This document shows, piece by piece, positions 1-8,555 of a stretch of 64,000 nt of DNA. Position numbers and translations under genes: made by a program. The stretch's first letter is position 1. Each line of letters starts with the position of its first letter. The notes beneath the pieces are model-generated. The model made no database searches, was not told the origin of the DNA, and worked only from the letters and a program-made list of their open reading frames with translations. The stretch is taken from NCBI GenBank assembly GCA_038562375.1, contig JBCFAY010000003.1:1-64000 (forward strand), written 5' to 3'. This DNA comes from JBCFAY01 sp038562375 (GTDB taxonomy: Bacteria > Bacillota > Clostridia > Christensenellales > CAG-138).

Positions 1-43
1 CCTACTTCAATCATGATCGCTTGGCCGCCGCTTTGGATTACAA

Positions 44-76
44 AAGCCCTATTCAATTCAAGATCGAACAGGGCTT
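44..76. terminator. possible weak terminator hairpin
   Basis: A 7-bp inverted repeat (AAGCCCT at 44-50, AGGGCTT at 70-76) lies about 100 bases beyond the mreB stop. On the plus strand it is followed by a T-rich run; on the minus strand only by TTTT. It could end transcription of mreB or of a gene to the left of the window. The stem is short, so this is tentative. Confidence 0.35.
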
Positions 77-174
77 CTCTTAATTCCTTTTTCCTTCTCT
101 ACTTTTCATTGACAGGTTCAGCCGTGAACGAGCCGCTGCCTTTGTACGTTATTATTTATAGAAGGATCGGGTGG

Positions 175-1215
175 TTATGACTCGAAATACTCGCCGCGTT
201 TGTAGTCGTAAATCGCGCCGCGGGAGTATAGATCGATGTTTTCGAGCACTTTTCCGGTGCCGATCGCGACGCAGGAGACGGGATCTTCCGCTACATAGCA
301 GGGGACCTTTGTATGCTCGGAGATGAATTGATCCATCCCGTAGAGCAGTCCGCCGCCGCCGGTCAGGCAGATGCCGGAGTTCGCGATATCGCTCGCGAGT
401 TCGGGCGGAGTGCGCTCGAAGAGGTTGCGCACGCACTCGAGTATGAGCTGCAGAGGTTCCTCCAGCGCGTCGATCATTTCGTTGGAGCTTACGACGATGG
501 ACTGGGGCAGGCCTGAAATCAGGTTTCGGCCCTTAACGTCCACGAAAAGCTGCTCCTTGCGCGGATACGCCGAGCCGAGCATCATCTTCATTTCCTCAGC
601 CGTGCGCTCGCCGATGAGCAGGTTGTGCTTCTTGCGCATATAGCGGACGATCGCGTCGTCAAACCGGTCGCCGGCGACCTTGATGGATTCGGAGAGAACC
701 GATCCGCCGAGGGATACGACAGCGATGTCCGTCGTGCCGCCTCCGATATCGAGCACCATGCTGCCTCGCGGCTGTGAAATGTCGATCCCGGCGCCGATCG
801 CGGCCGCGATGGGTTCTTCTATTAAATAGGTATGCCGGGCACCCGCCTCTTCGGTCGCGTCGATAACGGAACGCTTTTCGACCTCGGTTACGCCGGAGGG
901 CACGCATACAACTACGCGGGGCTTAAAGAAAACACGCGAACCGACCACTTTCCTTAAAAAATGATGCAATAGCCGTTCCGTGATATCGAAGTTTGATATT
1001 ACGCCGTCCTTAAGCGGCCGGATTGCGATGATGCTGCCCGGCGTTCTGCCAAGCATACGACGCGCTTCTTCGCCGATCGCGAGGATTTTACCGGTGTATT
1101 TTTCTACCGCAACGACCGACGGTTCCCGCAGAACGATGCCCTTGCCTTTCACATAGACAAGAACGCTGGACGTACCAAGGTCAATTCCTACGTCGCTGAA
1201 TTCAAACATTCCCAT
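175..1215 (-). CDS. mreB: rod shape-determining protein MreB/Mbl
   Basis: Actin-like cytoskeletal ATPase that organises lateral cell-wall synthesis at the membrane. The N-terminal phosphate-1 motif GIDLGTSSV, the central LDIGGGTTDIAV (phosphate 2) and the C-terminal LTGGGGLL (adenosine site) are all present, and the roughly 346 residues match the family. The start is uncertain. The ATG at 1215 gives MGMFEF, but an AAAGGA lies 14 bases upstream of it, and two TTG codons at 1224 and 1221 sit at better distances. The gene stands alone, divergent from the sortase pair, with its own promoter at 1332-1360. mreC and mreD are not in the window. The family is clear; the choice between MreB and the paralog Mbl is not. 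Confidence 0.93.
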   Translation of the reverse strand: MGMFEFSDVGIDLGTSSVLVYVKGKGIVLREPSVVAVEKYTGKILAIGEEARRMLGRTPGSIIAIRPLKDGVISNFDITERLLHHFLRKVVGSRVFFKPRVVVCVPSGVTEVEKRSVIDATEEAGARHTYLIEEPIAAAIGAGIDISQPRGSMVLDIGGGTTDIAVVSLGGSVLSESIKVAGDRFDDAIVRYMRKKHNLLIGERTAEEMKMMLGSAYPRKEQLFVDVKGRNLISGLPQSIVVSSNEMIDALEEPLQLILECVRNLFERTPPELASDIANSGICLTGGGGLLYGMDQFISEHTKVPCYVAEDPVSCVAIGTGKVLENIDLYSRGAIYDYKRGEYFES

Positions 1216-1331
1216 GAACAACAACCAAATCCTTTCAGGGGGCGCACGGCGCCGCGTATCGTATTCCTAAAACGAGGTATTCTATGTATGTATGCAAATG
1301 CATGAGTTCCCGATGGTATACGACAGAACTT

Positions 1332-1360
1332 ATTGTACCATCTGTTGAGGGTGCGAACAA
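1332..1360 (-). promoter_or_regulatory. sigma-A promoter of mreB
   Basis: On the minus strand TTGTTC (1355-1360) and TACAAT (1332-1337) are separated by exactly 17 bp, about 115 bases upstream of the mreB start. Good match to the housekeeping consensus. Confidence 0.6.
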
Positions 1361-1432
1361 GTGCACATTACAGGAAAATAATAATCAATTATAAACAAAT
1401 TATGAAATAATGGCAACGCGGGGAAGTGGACA

Positions 1433-1461
1433 TTGCCCAAAATCGCGCCGTGAAGTATAAT
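1433..1461 (+). promoter_or_regulatory. sigma-A promoter of the sortase pair
   Basis: TTGCCC (1433-1438), a 17-bp spacer and a perfect TATAAT (1456-1461), 67 bases before the first sortase start. Together with the mreB promoter it accounts for the 1216-1528 intergenic stretch, where no gene is visible. Confidence 0.7.
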
Positions 1462-1528
1462 TGATCTGATGCAAATCGGCGCAGGAATCGTCGTTGCGCC
1501 TGCTGGTTGAAAGGAGAACCATCCTCGT

Positions 1529-2341
1529 ATGAGCAAAAAAACCAAGTTCGTATCGGTATTGTTCCTGCTGCTCTGCCTGGTGCTTGCCGCGGGTTGCGCC
1601 CCGGAACAAGGCTCGACGGACTATGTTGATATCGATGTGACCAATGCCCCCAGCGCCTCCAATTCGGGAAATCCCGCGATTCCCGGCACATCGGTGAGCC
1701 CGTCGATCGATCCGAACGCGACGCCGACGCCGACGCCGAAGTATAAGCCCGAGGACCTCGACGGCACGGACGACGCCACGCCGAAGCCCAAACTCACATA
1801 TGAGCAATACCGGGCGCTCAACCCGGATGTGATCGGCTGGATCAACATAAAGGACACAAAGGTAGACTATCCGATCGTGCAGGGAACGGACAACGAATAC
1901 TATCTGTCCCATTCCGTTGAGAAGGATGCGTCCAAATCCGGCACGATATTCCTTGACTCGCGCGTGAGCGTCGGCGCAAAACATATGATTGTGTTCGGCC
2001 ATAATATGCGCAACGGCACGCAGTTTAACGGGCTGAACAATTACGCGCAGGCGAGCTTTTATGAAAAACACCGCGAAATTTCGGTGACATTCGGAGACAC
2101 GGTATACAAGTATAAAGTGTTTGCGGTATATACCGTGGATAAGGACGCCGCCCGATATATGGGCACCCAGTTCGCGGATGACGAAACGTTTGCTACCTAT
2201 ATGAATGAGCTTGCGGCATTGTCTAAATTTGATGTGGATACCACCATCAAAGGCGACGATCATGTGCTTACGCTTTCGACCTGCAACAGGACGGATTACT
2301 CCAACGGCCGGTTTGTGGTGCACGCCGTCCAGATTGGCTAA
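1529..2341 (+). CDS. class B sortase with lipoprotein signal
   Basis: Cysteine transpeptidase expected to attach proteins to peptidoglycan on the outer face of the membrane. The N-terminus is a type II signal peptide with lipobox LAAGC (Cys23), so the enzyme appears lipid-anchored rather than held by the usual N-terminal helix. A Pro/Thr-rich linker (about 35-85) follows, then the class B domain (about 88-270) with the DVIGWI and YPIVQ strands. The catalytic triad is complete: His158 (FGHNM), Cys252 (LSTC) and Arg261 (NGRFVV). It is 17 bases upstream of a paralog, apparently in one transcript. No sorting-signal substrate is adjacent; candidates lie at 22.9-26.0 kb. Confidence 0.9.
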   Translation: MSKKTKFVSVLFLLLCLVLAAGCAPEQGSTDYVDIDVTNAPSASNSGNPAIPGTSVSPSIDPNATPTPTPKYKPEDLDGTDDATPKPKLTYEQYRALNPDVIGWINIKDTKVDYPIVQGTDNEYYLSHSVEKDASKSGTIFLDSRVSVGAKHMIVFGHNMRNGTQFNGLNNYAQASFYEKHREISVTFGDTVYKYKVFAVYTVDKDAARYMGTQFADDETFATYMNELAALSKFDVDTTIKGDDHVLTLSTCNRTDYSNGRFVVHAVQIG

Positions 2342-2358
2342 TCCCATAAGGAGGAATA

Positions 2359-3183
2359 ATGATGAGCGGGTTTTTGCATAAGGGGTTGCGCCTTATCTGC
2401 ATCGGCCTGCTCCTCTTTGCTTTGGCCGGATGCGCAAATGCTGTACCCGATGACGAAGTGTATGTGATCTACGTCACGCCGAGCCCTACGCAATCGACAG
2501 AGCCAACAACGCCTACCCCAATTTTGGGCGCCTCGGTCAGTCCCGAAGCATCCCCGGAATCGACGCTCGTTCCCAACGGAATCGCGGAGCCGGGAGACGT
2601 CCTTCCGCCGAAGCTGACCTATGAGGAGTATAAAGGGATCAACCCCGACGTGATCGGGTGGATCACTGTGTCGGGCACCAACATCGACTATCCCGTCGTG
2701 CGGTGCGACAACAACAACTATTACCTCTCGCATCTGGTCGAGGGCACGGAATCCAAGCACGGCGCGATATTTATGGATTATCGAAACGCGGACAAGGCGC
2801 AGCAGCGGCATATCATCCTCTATGGGCACAATATGTCCAACGGCACGATGTTCCGCGATCTGATGAACTTTAAGCAGCGCGACTTTTTCAACGAGCACCG
2901 CACCATAAAGTTCCTGTGGGACGGCGTGCAGACGGAATGGGAGATTTATCTCGCTTATCTGATCAAGCCTAAGACGATCTACCATATCCATACGCTTTTC
3001 GGCTCGGATCAAAATTTTGTAGACGTGATGAACGGGTACATCGACTATTCCAAAAGCGTCACGCCCTCGCAGCGCGACGAGAGCGTATCCATCCGCAGCA
3101 GCGATCAGGTACTAACGCTTTCGACCTGTTCGCGCGAGTACGACGGCTCTTTCTTTGCCGTTTCCGCGCGGCGCGTTCAATAG
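2359..3183 (+). CDS. class B sortase-like lipoprotein, atypical active site
   Basis: Paralog of the preceding sortase with the same layout: type II signal peptide (lipobox ALAGC, Cys25), Pro/Thr/Ser linker (about 38-80) and class B domain (about 85-274). His157 (YGHNM) and Cys257 (LSTC) are present. Where the upstream copy has NGRFVV this one reads DGSFFAV, so the catalytic Arg is replaced by Ser264; the nearest arginines are 259 and 271-272. It may be inactive, regulatory, or use another residue. The RBS AAGGAGG lies a few bases before the ATG. A strong hairpin follows the stop codon. Confidence 0.85.
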   Translation: MMSGFLHKGLRLICIGLLLFALAGCANAVPDDEVYVIYVTPSPTQSTEPTTPTPILGASVSPEASPESTLVPNGIAEPGDVLPPKLTYEEYKGINPDVIGWITVSGTNIDYPVVRCDNNNYYLSHLVEGTESKHGAIFMDYRNADKAQQRHIILYGHNMSNGTMFRDLMNFKQRDFFNEHRTIKFLWDGVQTEWEIYLAYLIKPKTIYHIHTLFGSDQNFVDVMNGYIDYSKSVTPSQRDESVSIRSSDQVLTLSTCSREYDGSFFAVSARRVQ

Positions 3184-3192
3184 CAGTCGGCG

Positions 3193-3230
3193 CAAGACAA
3201 AACCCCTCCAACGTGAAGGGCTTTGTCTTG
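3193..3230 (+). terminator. terminator hairpin after the sortase pair
   Basis: CAAGACAAA (3193-3201) pairs perfectly with TTTGTCTTG (3222-3230), with further C-G pairs inside after one mismatch. It starts ten bases after the sortase stop. The expected T-tract would fall in the N gap, so it cannot be verified. Confidence 0.6.
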
Positions 3231-3240
3231 NNNNNNNNNN
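3231..3240. other. assembly gap (10 N)
   Basis: Ten Ns immediately after a strong hairpin. The flanking sequence holds C homopolymers, including a run of about ten at 3267-3276. The true gap length is unknown, and continuity between the sortases and the GntR island is not proven. Confidence 0.95.
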
Positions 3241-3703
3241 CCCCCCTCGTGCGGTTGGTGTTTTCCCCCCCCCCGGGCGTGGACCGGCAGCCTACGTTCG
3301 GCATATGCGGCCATACTTTTCACAGACAAAACACTTCCGATAAGCGCAATTCTTACCGCAGGCACTTCCGCTGTTTGTGTCCTTAAAGGTTAGATTCCGT
3401 CGAATACAATGAATGAATGCCTGTCGAATAATACCGGTTGATTTGAATATATTATTATCAATCGTTTTGTATGCGTTCAATCCTTGCAGGTGCAAAAGTG
3501 GACGATTATACCGCAAAACCCTTGATTGCAAAGCAAATCATTGTATTGGGATAAATTGGGAGAGCATGCCGTTAGTATATTTTTTTATAGGCTATAAAAA
3601 AGGAATCCGGATCAAGTCGTCGAATATTAATCAAAGTCAATCAATGAGTTAGTCACTGCTTTAATTTACGCTCGCGTAGTCATCTTGCGGAAGGAGATCC
3701 GTT
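3241..3703. other. intergenic, no gene seen
   Basis: About 460 bases between the gap and the GntR gene. Short open frames here have no recognisable domain or RBS. AT-rich patches around 3435-3470 and 3570-3610 could hold the GntR promoter, but no convincing -35/-10 pair was found. Confidence 0.5.
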
Positions 3704-4438
3704 TTGCTTCATTTTAAGCTGCCCAAAGGAACCCGCCTGCTGAGTCATCAGGTACGCGACCAGATCATTGAAATGATAAAGGCCGGGGAGTTCAGCGACA
3801 ATAAGCTGCCGGCGGAAAGCAAGCTTGCCGTCAGCTTTGGCGTAAGTGTCGCCATCGTTCGGGAAGCGTTGCTGCTGCTTAGCCATGAGGGCATCGTTAC
3901 CAAAAAACACGGCTCCGGAAATTATTTCCACCTGAGCGCGATCAATGCCGATAAGAGCCTCAACCAGTATCCCGGCTTTCGGACGCTGCTTCAGGCAGAG
4001 GGTTATCAAGTGCACGATACCGTTGCGCATTTTGAGCTTAAGGAGCCGACGCGGCAGGTACGGGAGTTCCTTCGGTTGCGGCCGGAGGAGAAGGTTCTTT
4101 TTTATGAGCGCACGATTTTTGCCGACGGCGAGCCCGCCATCCACTGCGACAACTGGCTTCCGGAGCACCTTTTTACCGAAGTGCCTGGAAATTTAACGAC
4201 GCCGCTGGATATTTTCGATGTGTTCTGGAGGTATTTCGGCAAGGAGATGGCCTACAGCCAGATGAAGTTCATCCCCTATATTTCAACAGAGCTGGAAACC
4301 GAACAGATAGGGGTTCCCACAGGCCAGGCGATCATCATCATGGGCCAGATTTACTATTCGCTCGAGGACATCCCTATGGGATATAGCTACAATAAATTCA
4401 ACCATAACTATATCCAAATCAATATGCGCAGCCACTGA
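3704..4438 (+). CDS. GntR family (HutC/UTRA) transcriptional regulator
   Basis: Cytoplasmic ligand-responsive repressor, probably of the transporter operon it precedes. A winged helix-turn-helix (about 10-75) carries the GntR signature LPAESKLAVSFGVS and the wing KKHGSGNYF. The C-terminal UTRA ligand domain (about 85-240) has ERTIFADGEPA and the closing YSYNKFNH strand. The start is TTG at 3704, supported by AAGGAG seven bases upstream. The amidohydrolase begins 44 bases after the stop, which suggests co-transcription and autoregulation. The effector cannot be read from sequence. Confidence 0.9.
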   Translation: MLHFKLPKGTRLLSHQVRDQIIEMIKAGEFSDNKLPAESKLAVSFGVSVAIVREALLLLSHEGIVTKKHGSGNYFHLSAINADKSLNQYPGFRTLLQAEGYQVHDTVAHFELKEPTRQVREFLRLRPEEKVLFYERTIFADGEPAIHCDNWLPEHLFTEVPGNLTTPLDIFDVFWRYFGKEMAYSQMKFIPYISTELETEQIGVPTGQAIIIMGQIYYSLEDIPMGYSYNKFNHNYIQINMRSH

Positions 4439-4481
4439 CGCGAGGCGTCGGTGCGAGGAGCGGAGATTATTGGGGGTACGT

Positions 4482-5858
4482 ATGCACGGAGCGATTACAA
4501 ACGCGACGATCGTGTCGATGGACAAGAGCAAACGCGTTTATTCCCAGGCGGGTATTTTATATAAAAACGGCCGGATCGCTGCGATCGACAGCAGCGCGGC
4601 GATACAGGCGCTTGCCAAGGACCAGGGGATTCCGGTTCAGGATGCGAAGGAAGCCGTGATATTCCCGGGCCTTATCAACACGCATAACCATCTGTTTCAG
4701 CACCTGCTCAAAGGGCTTGGCACGGACATGTCCCTGGAAGGCTGGTGGCCGCGCGTCATCGGCCCGGCGGGCGTGCTGATGAGGGAACGGCATGTGCGCG
4801 CGGCATCGAGCGCGGGCGCATTGGAAGCCATCCGCTCGGGCACGACGACAGTGGTCGACTATATGCAGGTTCACCCTGTAAAAGGGCTCTCCGACGCCGT
4901 GATCGAGAGTGTTACCGCCGCGGGACTCCGCCTGGTCTACGGAAGAGGCTTTCGCAATTATGCGAAGGACGCGCGGTTTCCGCCCGAGCTGATCGACGAT
5001 ATCGACGATGTGTTTGCCGAAGCGATTGAGCTCAAACACCGCTATGAAGATGAAACGCAAAAGGTAAAGATCTATCTTGCGCCGGCGGCCGCGTGGGCGA
5101 TGAGCTTCGACGGGCTCAAGCGTGCGGCCGAGTTTGGCAAAGAAAACGGCATTCCCCTGATGATGCATGTGTTTGAAACGGGGACGGACAACGAGGTTTG
5201 CTGCGCGCGATACGGCAAAAGGGCGATCGACTATTATGAGGAGGCGGGGCTGCTGCAGCCGGATTTCCTCGCGGTGCATTGCGTTGCGATGGACGCTGAG
5301 GATATCCGAAGGTTTGCTGAAAACGACGTGAAGGTCTCGCACAATCCGGTGTCCAATATGTATCTTGCGTCCGGCATCGCCCCTGTTCCAAAGCTTCTTA
5401 ACGCCGGGATCACGGTAGGGCTTGGAACGGACGGCGCGGCGAGCAACAATTCCAACAACATGCTTGAAACGCTCAAGATCACGGCGCTTCTGCATAAGGT
5501 CTACGGAGCGGATCCGCTCGCGATGACCGCGTACAAGGTTCTTGAGATGGCGACGGTGGACGCGGCCGAGTGCATCGGTCTCTCGGATCAGATCGGATCG
5601 CTTGAGGTTGGTAAAAGGGCGGATTTCTTTGTGTTCGATCCGCTTCAATCCCCCGGATGCGCTCCGATGCACGATCCGGTCGCCACGCTCGTGTACTCCT
5701 CGGATACCCGGGGCATCGTGACCGTCGTGGCAGGCGGTGAAACGCTTCTAAGCGACGGCTCGTTTACACGCCTTGATGAGCGCGGCCTGCTCGCGCGGGA
5801 GCAGGCGATTGCCAAGGAACTTTATTATGATTTAGGTTTTGGCGTAAATGCCAAATAA
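4482..5858 (+). CDS. amidohydrolase (COG0402 cytosine/guanine/pterin deaminase-like)
   Basis: Metal-dependent hydrolase of the ATZ/TRZ group, which deaminates or dechlorinates N-heterocycles such as triazines, guanine, 8-oxoguanine and pterins. Metal ligands are visible: HNH of NTHNHLFQ near residue 66, His of LMMHVFET, His of AVHCVAMD, and Asp of LGTDGAASNN. The ATG at 4482 gives MHGAIT, the usual N-terminus of this family; a TTG four codons upstream (4470) has a GGAG at close spacing and is an alternative. The gene sits between the GntR regulator and a BMP-type importer, so the substrate is probably an imported heterocycle. The actual substrate is unknown. Confidence 0.88.
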   Translation: MHGAITNATIVSMDKSKRVYSQAGILYKNGRIAAIDSSAAIQALAKDQGIPVQDAKEAVIFPGLINTHNHLFQHLLKGLGTDMSLEGWWPRVIGPAGVLMRERHVRAASSAGALEAIRSGTTTVVDYMQVHPVKGLSDAVIESVTAAGLRLVYGRGFRNYAKDARFPPELIDDIDDVFAEAIELKHRYEDETQKVKIYLAPAAAWAMSFDGLKRAAEFGKENGIPLMMHVFETGTDNEVCCARYGKRAIDYYEEAGLLQPDFLAVHCVAMDAEDIRRFAENDVKVSHNPVSNMYLASGIAPVPKLLNAGITVGLGTDGAASNNSNNMLETLKITALLHKVYGADPLAMTAYKVLEMATVDAAECIGLSDQIGSLEVGKRADFFVFDPLQSPGCAPMHDPVATLVYSSDTRGIVTVVAGGETLLSDGSFTRLDERGLLAREQAIAKELYYDLGFGVNAK

Positions 5859-5881
5859 ATAACAAGGAGGAACACAGACTT

Positions 5882-6958
5882 ATGAGGAACAGAAAGCTTA
5901 TTTCCCTGCTCCTGGTTCTCGCATTCACCCTGTTGGCGTTTGCCGGATGCGCGCCGACTGCTACCGAGGAACCCACCACGGCGCCGGAGACGACCGCGCC
6001 CGCCCAGACGGAAACCGAACCGACCGCACCTCCCGCCGAGGCTTATAAAGTCGCATTGGTTATGACCGGCGTTATCAACGACGCCGGCTGGACCGAATCC
6101 GCCTATAACGGATTGATGCTTGCGCAAGAACAGCTCGGCGTTGAAGGCGCGTACAGCGAAAGCGTTCTTCAGCCCGACTTTGAGAGCGTCATGCGTGACT
6201 ATGCGTCCCAGGGCTACGACCTTGTGATCGCGGTCGGCAACGAGTTCTCCGATGCCGCCCTCGTGGTCGCGCCGGATTTCCTCGACACCAAGTTTGCGGT
6301 TATGAACGGCAACAACTTCCAGGAACCCAACGTCGCGGCTTATCGCTTCAACACGCCGCAGACCGGCTTCATCGCCGGCGTGTGCGCGGCGCTGTATTCC
6401 AAGACCGGCGTTGTCGGCATGATCGGCGGAACGACTCTTCCGCATATCGTGGACGCGGTTGACGCGTTTGCCGCGGGCGCGAAGTACATCAATCCGGATA
6501 TCAAAGTTCTCACGGGCTTTACCGAATCGATGACCGACGTTGCCAAGGGCAAGGAAATGGGCATGACCTACATCGAACAGGGCGCCGATGTGCTTTCCGC
6601 GAACGCGAACTCCTGCGGACTGGGCGTGATCGAGGCCGCTAAAGACAAGGGCATCCGCCACATCGGCTATGTCAGCGATCAGAATCAGGTTGCGCCGGAT
6701 ACCATCATGGTCTCCGCGATTCAGAGCAACGAATTCCTGATCATGGCGATCGTCAAGGCGGCGATGGACAACGAAATGACCGCTGCTCTGCACCTGTTCG
6801 GCATGGCCGAAGGCGCGATCTCCCTGAGCGATTTCCACGGCCATGAGGCGGATCTGCCCGAAGGCGGCAAAGCCAAGATCGATGCTGTCATCGCGGGCAT
6901 TCTTGACGGCTCGCTCAAAGCGCAGGGCATCCTGCCGAAGTCTACCTTTGAAAAATAG
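5882..6958 (+). CDS. BMP family ABC transporter substrate-binding lipoprotein
   Basis: Extracytoplasmic lipid-anchored receptor of a purine-nucleoside-type ABC importer (BmpA/PnrA/Med family). The type II signal peptide has lipobox LAFAGC (Cys23), then a Thr/Pro/Glu linker (about 26-52). The binding domain starts at KVALVMTGVINDAGW and contains the family signatures GYDLVIAVGNEFSDA, TGFIAGVCAAL, GMIGG and the GADVLSANANSCGLGV segment. The RBS AAGGAGG precedes the ATG. The ATPase and two permeases follow in the same direction. Confidence 0.93.
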   Translation: MRNRKLISLLLVLAFTLLAFAGCAPTATEEPTTAPETTAPAQTETEPTAPPAEAYKVALVMTGVINDAGWTESAYNGLMLAQEQLGVEGAYSESVLQPDFESVMRDYASQGYDLVIAVGNEFSDAALVVAPDFLDTKFAVMNGNNFQEPNVAAYRFNTPQTGFIAGVCAALYSKTGVVGMIGGTTLPHIVDAVDAFAAGAKYINPDIKVLTGFTESMTDVAKGKEMGMTYIEQGADVLSANANSCGLGVIEAAKDKGIRHIGYVSDQNQVAPDTIMVSAIQSNEFLIMAIVKAAMDNEMTAALHLFGMAEGAISLSDFHGHEADLPEGGKAKIDAVIAGILDGSLKAQGILPKSTFEK

Positions 6959-7019
6959 AGATTAATTGGTATTGGCGGAGAAGGGCAATCCTTCTCCGCC
7001 GGATCAGAGAGGGAGCGCT

Positions 7020-8555
7020 ATGGGTGAAACAATTCTTGAAATGAAAGGGATCACCAAACGTTTTTCCAAGGTGGTTGCCAATTCGTGTGTGGATTTCAAT
7101 CTGCAAAAAGGTGAAGTCCATGCGTTGCTTGGTGAAAACGGAGCCGGAAAGACGACTCTGATGAACATCCTCTACGGCATCTATGAGCAGGATGACGGTG
7201 CGATGCTGCTTTGCGGTAAGCCATACAGGCCAACTACTCCCAAAATCGCTATCGCCAGCGGTATCGGTATGGTACATCAGCATTTTATGCTGGTACCGCC
7301 AATCACCGTCCTGCAGAATATCGTCTTAGGTCAGGAATGCAATCTCAAACGGATGGATCTCACCCGGGAACGAGCGGTGATCCAAGCGCTTTGCGATACA
7401 TATAAATTCAATCTGGATCTCGATCGAAAGGTCGCGGATCTTTCCGTCGGCGCCCAACAGCGTGTGGAGCTTGTAAAAGCGCTGTATCGCGGCGCGGACA
7501 TCCTCATCCTCGACGAGCCCACGGCGGTGCTTACGCCGCAGGAGGTCGAGGAACTCTTCGTAATCCTGCGCCAGTTCGTGCATCAGGGGAAATCGATCAT
7601 CTTGATTTCCCACAAGCTTTGGGAGGTCAAACGCATCAGCGACCGCATCACGGTTCTGCGCAACGGAACGCTTGTGGATACGGTAAACAACACGGATGTT
7701 GAGCAGGAAGATCTTGCCGCTATGATGGTGGGCAAGAAGGTCTCATTTAAATATGATAAGACGCAGGTAGCATCTGCGCAAACCAGCCTTGAGTTTAAAA
7801 ACGTCTGCGCCAAGGGAAACCAGCTGTCCTCGTCGCTGAAGAACCTGAGCTTTTCTGTTAAAAAAGGCGAGATCCTCGGTATCGCCGGCGTCGACGGAAA
7901 CGGTCAGCTCGAGCTTTCCGAGGTGGTCATGGGGATACGGCGCGTGGAAGCAGGGAGCGTCGAATATCTTGGGGAGGGCATTACGGTCCTTCCGACCAGG
8001 GAGCGGATTGAAAAGGGATTTGCGCATATCCCGGAAGACCGCATGACGCAGGGGCTGGTGATGAATTTCTCTGTCAGCGAGAACATGGTTCTCAACTGCT
8101 ATGATCAGGAGCCCTTCACGCATAAGGGCATATTCAGCTCCAAGGCCGTGAAGAAGAACGGGGAAAAGCTCGCCGAAGAATACGACGTGAGGCCCCGCAA
8201 TTCGGAGGCGTACGCTCGCTCTTTTTCGGGCGGAAATCAGCAAAAAATCGTCATCGCGCGCGAGTTTTCCAAAAAGCCGAAGCTGATACTCGCGGTTCAG
8301 CCTACGCGCGGCCTTGATATCGGCGCAAGCCAGTTCGTGCATAAAAAGCTTTTTGAGGGCAAGCAGCAGGGAGCGAGCGTATTGCTCATTTCCGCCGACC
8401 TCGATGAAATACTCGCCGTGGCGGATCGCGTGCTGGTGATCAACGAGGGACAGATCATGGGCGAGTTCGTCCCCGGACAAATCGACTTAGCGCAGATCGG
8501 CCTGATGATGGGCGGTACAAAAAAACAAGAGCAAAAGGCAGGTGAGGGCGCATGA
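7020..8555 (+). CDS. nucleoside-type ABC transporter ATPase (two ABC domains)
   Basis: Fused double ATP-binding subunit that powers the BMP importer. Domain 1 (about 5-230) has Walker A GENGAGKTT (38-46), signature LSVGAQQ and Walker B ILILDEPTA. Domain 2 (about 255-500) has the degenerate Walker A GVDGNGQLE typical of this family, signature FSGGNQQ and a Walker B-like LILAVQPTRGLD. The ATG at 7020 follows GAGGGAG. The last bases overlap the next gene through ATGA, showing translational coupling to the permease. Confidence 0.94.
   Translation: MGETILEMKGITKRFSKVVANSCVDFNLQKGEVHALLGENGAGKTTLMNILYGIYEQDDGAMLLCGKPYRPTTPKIAIASGIGMVHQHFMLVPPITVLQNIVLGQECNLKRMDLTRERAVIQALCDTYKFNLDLDRKVADLSVGAQQRVELVKALYRGADILILDEPTAVLTPQEVEELFVILRQFVHQGKSIILISHKLWEVKRISDRITVLRNGTLVDTVNNTDVEQEDLAAMMVGKKVSFKYDKTQVASAQTSLEFKNVCAKGNQLSSSLKNLSFSVKKGEILGIAGVDGNGQLELSEVVMGIRRVEAGSVEYLGEGITVLPTRERIEKGFAHIPEDRMTQGLVMNFSVSENMVLNCYDQEPFTHKGIFSSKAVKKNGEKLAEEYDVRPRNSEAYARSFSGGNQQKIVIAREFSKKPKLILAVQPTRGLDIGASQFVHKKLFEGKQQGASVLLISADLDEILAVADRVLVINEGQIMGEFVPGQIDLAQIGLMMGGTKKQEQKAGEGA

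Noticed and set aside
3155..3531. Short open frames around the N gap
   Set aside because: Some read through the Ns; no RBS or domain, and the sequence has suspicious homopolymers.
5825..6844. 339-codon minus-strand open frame
   Set aside because: Antisense to the BMP lipoprotein, whose signal peptide and motifs are clear.
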